From NCBI GenBank assembly GCA_002270565.1, contig NQMI01000222.1:1-51347 (forward strand): 51,347 nt of DNA. The letters run 5' to 3'. Shown here piece by piece: positions 46,977 through 51,347 of the stretch (position 1 is the stretch's first letter; every line of letters starts with the position of its first letter). The translations under genes and the position numbers were made by a program. The notes under the pieces are model-generated. The model worked only from the letters and a program-made list of their open reading frames with translations. It was not told the DNA's origin and did not search any database. The stretch is from Stenocarpella maydis. Taxonomy: Eukaryota; Ascomycota; Sordariomycetes; Diaporthales; Diaporthaceae.

Positions 46977-49900
46977 CTATCTCTCTCCTTATATCCTTTA
47001 TCCTTAAAGGTGTTCTATAAGTAATTTCTATTCTTTTAACTATTATTATACCTTCCTAATTCGTTATATTATTTAGAATTAAAAACTCTAGAGTTATAAA
47101 ATCTTCCTATTATTTTAATAAGGTTATATAGTATAATTCTCTTCTTTCCTTTATTCTTTAAAGCACTATTAATATATATTTATATTTCTTTTATAGTAGT
47201 TAGGGTATTAAGTTATATAAGGTTTCCTCTTAAGATTTTAGTTATTATTATAAGTATATTAAATAGTAGTAATCTAAATATAATATATTAGATATAAATA
47301 ATTCCTAAGACCTGCTTTAGATTTCTATATAGTATTAGAAGGTTAAGAATAAACTAGAGGCTGCTTTAGAGGAGTACCGTTTGGTAGAGGCTAAGGTGGA
47401 GCATCTTATTAAGTAGAAGTATATGTGGTGTGAGAAGATATTGCGGGCTATTTGTTATGGTTTATTAAACTTAGATGAGCTAAATCGTATAGAGAAGGTA
47501 GAGGCTAAGGCTAAGCGTGCATGTATTATTAAGTAGTCTGTTGAGGTTATTAATTATAGTTCTGTTAAGGGGGCTAGTGAGATAGTAATGCAGGAGGCTT
47601 AGCTGCGATCTGAGGGTGAAGTTAGTGTTTTTAATTGGAGTTCCCTAGTAGATGAGAATGCTAATTTATCTGAATTTATAGGTACTGGTACTAATATCAG
47701 TGCGCCTATGGGTAGCTTATTAAGTTATTAATTTATTACTAGGAATCTAATTTCAGTGCATAATCTGCTTTTAACTGGTTATAGTTATATTTTATTTTCT
47801 AGGGTTACTAGTTATACTGCATTTTATATTATTTTATTTCTTTATAACTAGGAGTTACTGAGGTTATATAGCGCTGGTACTAGTATTCCTTTGAGTATTT
47901 CTTAAGTATTCCTAGTATTCAGGTCCTAGGCTGAAAGGAGTAACTAGTAACTGTGGTCCTTAGTATGTTTTACTGGTAATTGCAAAGTCCTGGAGTGGCT
48001 TGACTTGTAACCGTGGGTTTATAGAGTTCTTCTTAGGTTACCTACTAATCTGCCTAGGTGATGTCCTAGTTGGTTATTATTTTATTTTGCCAGGGTTCAT
48101 TATATGTGGGTTTTGTTGTGGCATTAGTTTCGTTATAATGCTTGGTTGGTTGCGCTTGGTTTTAGGTTTGGTCTATTTCCTAGCTTTAGGGTATTAATTT
48201 ATAATATTTTTTACATTATATTCCTGAAACTTGTTTTTATGGTATATTAGGGTTTCCCTTAGTTCCTATATATTCTTATTTATATTATAGCCCTTCCATT
48301 TAATAAGGTATTCCATTATATCCTTATATTACCTTAAATCCACTATTTATTTCACTTTATATTCCTTATTATACTTATTAATAATTTTAATCTACATTTT
48401 AAGTTTTGCATTTGTAGGTGCTAGCTCTAAGAGTAAAATGTAGAAGTTATTACATTATCTTATTCCTTTAGGTAGTAAAAGTTTATAGTTAGTATCTAAT
48501 TATTATTATAAAACTTTAAAGAGGCTGATTTTCTTATAGCTAAGCTTATTAATTAGGACTTGCTTGGTTTTAAAATTTTATTAAAGAAGGTAGACTTTAT
48601 CTCCCTTCTTAAAAATTAGTTTCTTAATTCTTTTCTAATTTATATATTTTATTATTTATTCTTATATGAAAAGAAGCTCTACTTAAATATCCGTCCAGAT
48701 TTATTTAACTTATATTGCTTTTTATTCTGCTAATTCCACTAGTATTATATCTAGTAGTAATTTATAGTATACCTAAGGCTTATAGCTATAGAGTACAAAG
48801 AAAGGTAACTGTTTAGTTATACTAGTAGTTGCATTATTATAAGCAAACTATGCTAATAGTAGCAACTTAACCTAATTATCCTATAACTAGTTAATATAGT
48901 ATTAAAGGTATTACTCTACTATCTAGTTAATTTATTCTATTTATTCATTTACTTATAGATATATTATTATTACTAGTTTATATCTTGCTGTAAGTTATTT
49001 TATTAATGATTTCTGAAAGTTTAATATAAATAACTTATCTCTATCTAAGATAATTTTATATAGCATTCTATAGTTATTTCTAATAATTTATAGGAATATA
49101 TGTATAAGTTCTTCTACTATACTAGCTTCCTTATATGGTATAAAGTATGCATACTTGCTCAGTCTGCAAACTACTACTAGAATGCTGTTATATAGTACTC
49201 TAGTTAAGGGTTCTTATAAGAGTAATAGCTTGATTATAAAGTCTAGACTAATGGATGACCATATAGTTGTAGGTACTGGTAGGGGCTTTAATAGTCCATA
49301 TAGTGCATATTAGGAGGCCTTATTTTTATTATATGAGTTGCATTAACTAATGATATCCTAAACCTTTTTCTTAAGGTTAGGGATCTAATAGTTCTGCTAA
49401 ATTCTTTTAATTATTACTATAATTCCTTAGTAGCTATATATTAATACTTTATATATTTCCTTAATTAACTTACTTTATTCTTTTAGATTAGTAGGGGTCT
49501 TCTAAGTTAGGAAGTTAACCTTAATTATAATATTAAGTTCTTAGTTAAGAATAAGGCTTCTATCTTCTTAAGGCTTAAAGCCCATCCATTCCATAGATAA
49601 TTCCTTATCCTAATAGTTAGGTCTTCTGCTAAGAGCATCCGTCCTAGCATTCTTAATTCCATCCATATAGATAACCTTAATATCAAACTATAATAGGAAC
49701 TCTATATATCTAATTTACTATTTATTAAGGGTTTTAATTATCATAAAGGTAGTAAGATTCTTATAGTCTATATAGAGCTTAATCTATTTCTTAGCTTCAA
49801 TAAAGTAATATTACCATTCCTAGAATGCATATACTATAGCTATGAATTCTTTATCTAGTATGATATATTAGGTTTCCAGCGTATTAAACTTTCTACTAAG

Positions 49901-50608
49901 TTTTATAATAATATATATTCTTCCTCAAGTATCTTTCTAAATAAGTTCTCTACCTATAGTATTATTTAAGGCATTTATATAGACTTTAAATTCTTTTTCT
50001 AGGATTATTTCTTTAAGTATCTAAAAGGCTTACTATTTAATATCTATCTATCTAAAGGTAAGGTCCTTTTTAATAAGGTCTATTAGTAGTTTTATAATAT
50101 TACTATATTATATAATAAATTATTAGTAAAAGTTAATATATTTAAGGAATGCTCTAATATCTTCAATATTTATAGATATTAGCTATTTCTGGATTACTTT
50201 AACTTTTCCTTCTTATATCTTAATATTTCTTGATTCAATTATATATCTAAGGTAATCAACTTTCTATATATACTAGTTACATTTTTCTAGTTCTATAAGG
50301 AGATTGGTATCTTAAAGTTTCTAAAGTATTTATTTAATATCTTTATTATATTTTATATGGGTTTCTGAAAAGATAACGATATTATCAAGGTATATAATAA
50401 TAAAATTGTCTAGATGCTTATATAGAATATAGTTATTTATTTCTTAGAATAATGCAGGTATATTAGTTAATCTAAAGGGTATAACCATCATTTATAGTAT
50501 CTATAGCATATTTTAAATAGTCTCTCGCTCTCTTTCATTCTTCTCCTTTTTTATTTAAATAAGGGTTATAGCCTATTACTTCAAGTTTAAGTACTCACTC
50601 TGAGAATA
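46977..50608 (-). mobile_element. Ty3/Gypsy chromovirus copy B, heavily RIP-degraded
   Basis: Inverted copy of the same family as 41400-46026, with more transitions. On the minus strand RT begins abruptly next to the LTR-like repeat at about 50590 (KKGEE..KRARD corresponds to the IRIKEGEE region), YLDNIVIF at about 50375 is the catalytic box, integrase spans about 49480-48900, and the chromodomain KWKGYNINKNI is at about 48290. Everything upstream of the middle of RT is missing, replaced by the LTR-like repeat at 50609-51206. Between pol and the 3' LTR lies the opposite-strand frame at 47174-47731. A short plus-strand frame at 48000-48197 is hydrophobic by AT bias only. Confidence 0.85.
47174..47731 (+). 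pseudogene. Antisense Cys6-cluster/coiled-coil ORF of Gypsy copy B
   Basis: Counterpart of 44880-45419, again opposite to pol. Aligned by eye without gaps in the first 40 codons: the start ATG is ATA, and each of the six cysteine codons (TGT in copy A) is TAT, exactly the G-to-A change expected from RIP. The later part is better preserved: EEYRLVEAKVEHLI, KYMWCEKILRAICYGLLNLD, SSVKGASEIVMQEA, SEGEVSVFNWSSL and FIGTGTNISAPMGSL, all with matches in copy A. Stops at several former Gln/Trp positions make it inactive. Confidence 0.65.
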
Positions 50609-51206
50609 TGTGCTATAAAACTAGCATCCAGTTCAGCGTGTGTTTCAGCAGTGTCGCAGTGTGGTCCTCTGAGGCGAATTCGGACAATTGACAATGGTGT
50701 GGACAACTTTGTATTGATTTAAGTTGGGCTTCTGTAAGGCCTCCTTATATACCCTCCGGCGTCGTCTTCCCCACCCTGGGCACGCTGCGGTGGGCTCTGG
50801 TGCAAATTTGCAAATGCCGAAAAATTCGCCCTTCCAACCCCCCATCTTTGGTTCCAAACAACCAGCCAAACCCATAGGCCCTAGCAATACCCAAAATAAG
50901 TACATTTACAAACTTCAAAAATCAGGCTATCCAATGCACTAAGTTATATTTACTTTGGGGTACAGAAGAAATAAGGGTAATGCAGAGTCTGAATTAAGGT
51001 GCAAATGCAGGCAAAAATAATCAACTCACGGACACCAAACTCATCTTGCGTCGCGCACGCACTGGGCGTACTTTGCGAAAATCGCCTGACTCTCAAGAAG
51101 TCTTAGGGAAACTCCTTACTAGAAGTCTAGGGTAACTCCTTACAAGAAGTCTAGGGTAACCTCCTGCAGGAAGTGCAAACGCCCTGCTGAGCGGTCCCGT
51201 TTAACA
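50609..51206 (-). repeat. LTR-like repeat, right copy
   Basis: 598 bp, inverted copy of 3761-4347 with the same ends (minus strand TGTTAAACGG to TATAGCACA). Contains the AAGGAGTTACCCTAGACTT-type tandem repeats (about 51100-51170) and the TATATAAGGAGG box. It abuts the truncated RT of Gypsy copy B. Little RIP compared with its neighbours. Confidence 0.72.
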
Positions 51207-51347
51207 CCCCTTCTGTTGAAGATATAGGCCTAATAGGCCTATAGCATTTTACCCTTATCTTAAAATGGAAAGACCGTTGAGGGAAATATAAGTAAAGAAA
51301 AAAAGCCCCCTTATAGAAAGAAAATCCATCTACTGAAGAAATAGTGG
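51207..51347. other. Right window end
   Basis: 141 bp, AT-rich, no recognised feature. Confidence 0.4.

Noticed and set aside
48000..48197. Hydrophobic 65-codon frame inside Gypsy copy B
   Set aside because: Hydrophobicity follows from AT-rich, T-biased sequence; no counterpart seen in copy A.

Overview
The window is nuclear DNA of a filamentous ascomycete (Pezizomycotina, most likely Sordariomycetes). Evidence: genes carry short 50-110 bp introns with GTNNGT donors and CTRAY-like branch sites, and the gene set (APSES factor MBP1, Pep7/Vac1, Met8, KatG, fungal CENP-L/Fta1, a DUF7704-type membrane protein) is typical of filamentous fungi. The sequence has two sharply different parts: a GC-rich gene island (about 5.05-37.4 kb) and AT-rich flanks full of retrotransposon relics in which CAA/CAG/TGG-type codons have become stops, the signature of repeat-induced point mutation (RIP). 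Two Ns (3757, 46267) indicate a draft assembly.

Left flank (1-5.0 kb): a RIP-degraded Ty1/Copia element on the minus strand (gag and protease, running out of the window) with its 215-bp 5' LTR at 3137-3351; then a pair of inverted repeats of about 180 bp enclosing a 587-bp LTR-like sequence.

Gene island, left to right: secreted GH10 xylanase-like protein (+), cytosolic 5'-nucleotidase (-, 3 exons), GNAT acetyltransferase (+, 2 exons), LYR-domain protein (-), MBP1-type APSES cell-cycle transcription factor (+, 3 exons), small secreted six-cysteine protein (-), Pep7/Vac1 endosomal Rab5 effector (-, 2 exons), Met8 siroheme synthase (+, 2 exons), CENP-L/Fta1 kinetochore protein (-), catalase-peroxidase KatG (+), cytochrome P450 (+, 4 exons), small mitochondrial membrane protein (-, 2 exons), OSBP/Kes1-type lipid-transfer protein (-), DUF7704-type four-TM protein (-, 2 exons). 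Most are housekeeping genes; the xylanase, the secreted protein and the P450 are the accessory-looking ones. The genes form no evident pathway cluster. Intergenic DNA repeatedly carries TACCTAGGTA-like and GTACTCCGTAC-like palindromes, and a perfect 20-bp hairpin lies between pep7 and met8.

Right flank (37.4-51.3 kb): a second copy of the Copia LTR (37878-38083) with a Copia RT/RNase H relic; then two copies of one Ty3/Gypsy chromovirus arranged tail to tail (copy A +, about 41.4-46.03 kb; copy B -, 46.56-50.6 kb), with 3' LTRs facing each other across a 533-bp spacer holding a 13-bp tandem repeat. A second copy of the LTR-like sequence of the left flank, inverted, lies at 50609-51206.

The most unusual observation is that both Gypsy copies carry, between pol and the 3' LTR and on the strand opposite to pol, a related reading frame of about 180 codons. 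In copy A it begins with a six-cysteine pattern close to a Zn(II)2Cys6 cluster, followed by a coiled coil; in copy B all six cysteine codons are TAT instead of TGT. This looks like an extra, antisense-encoded gene of the retrotransposon.
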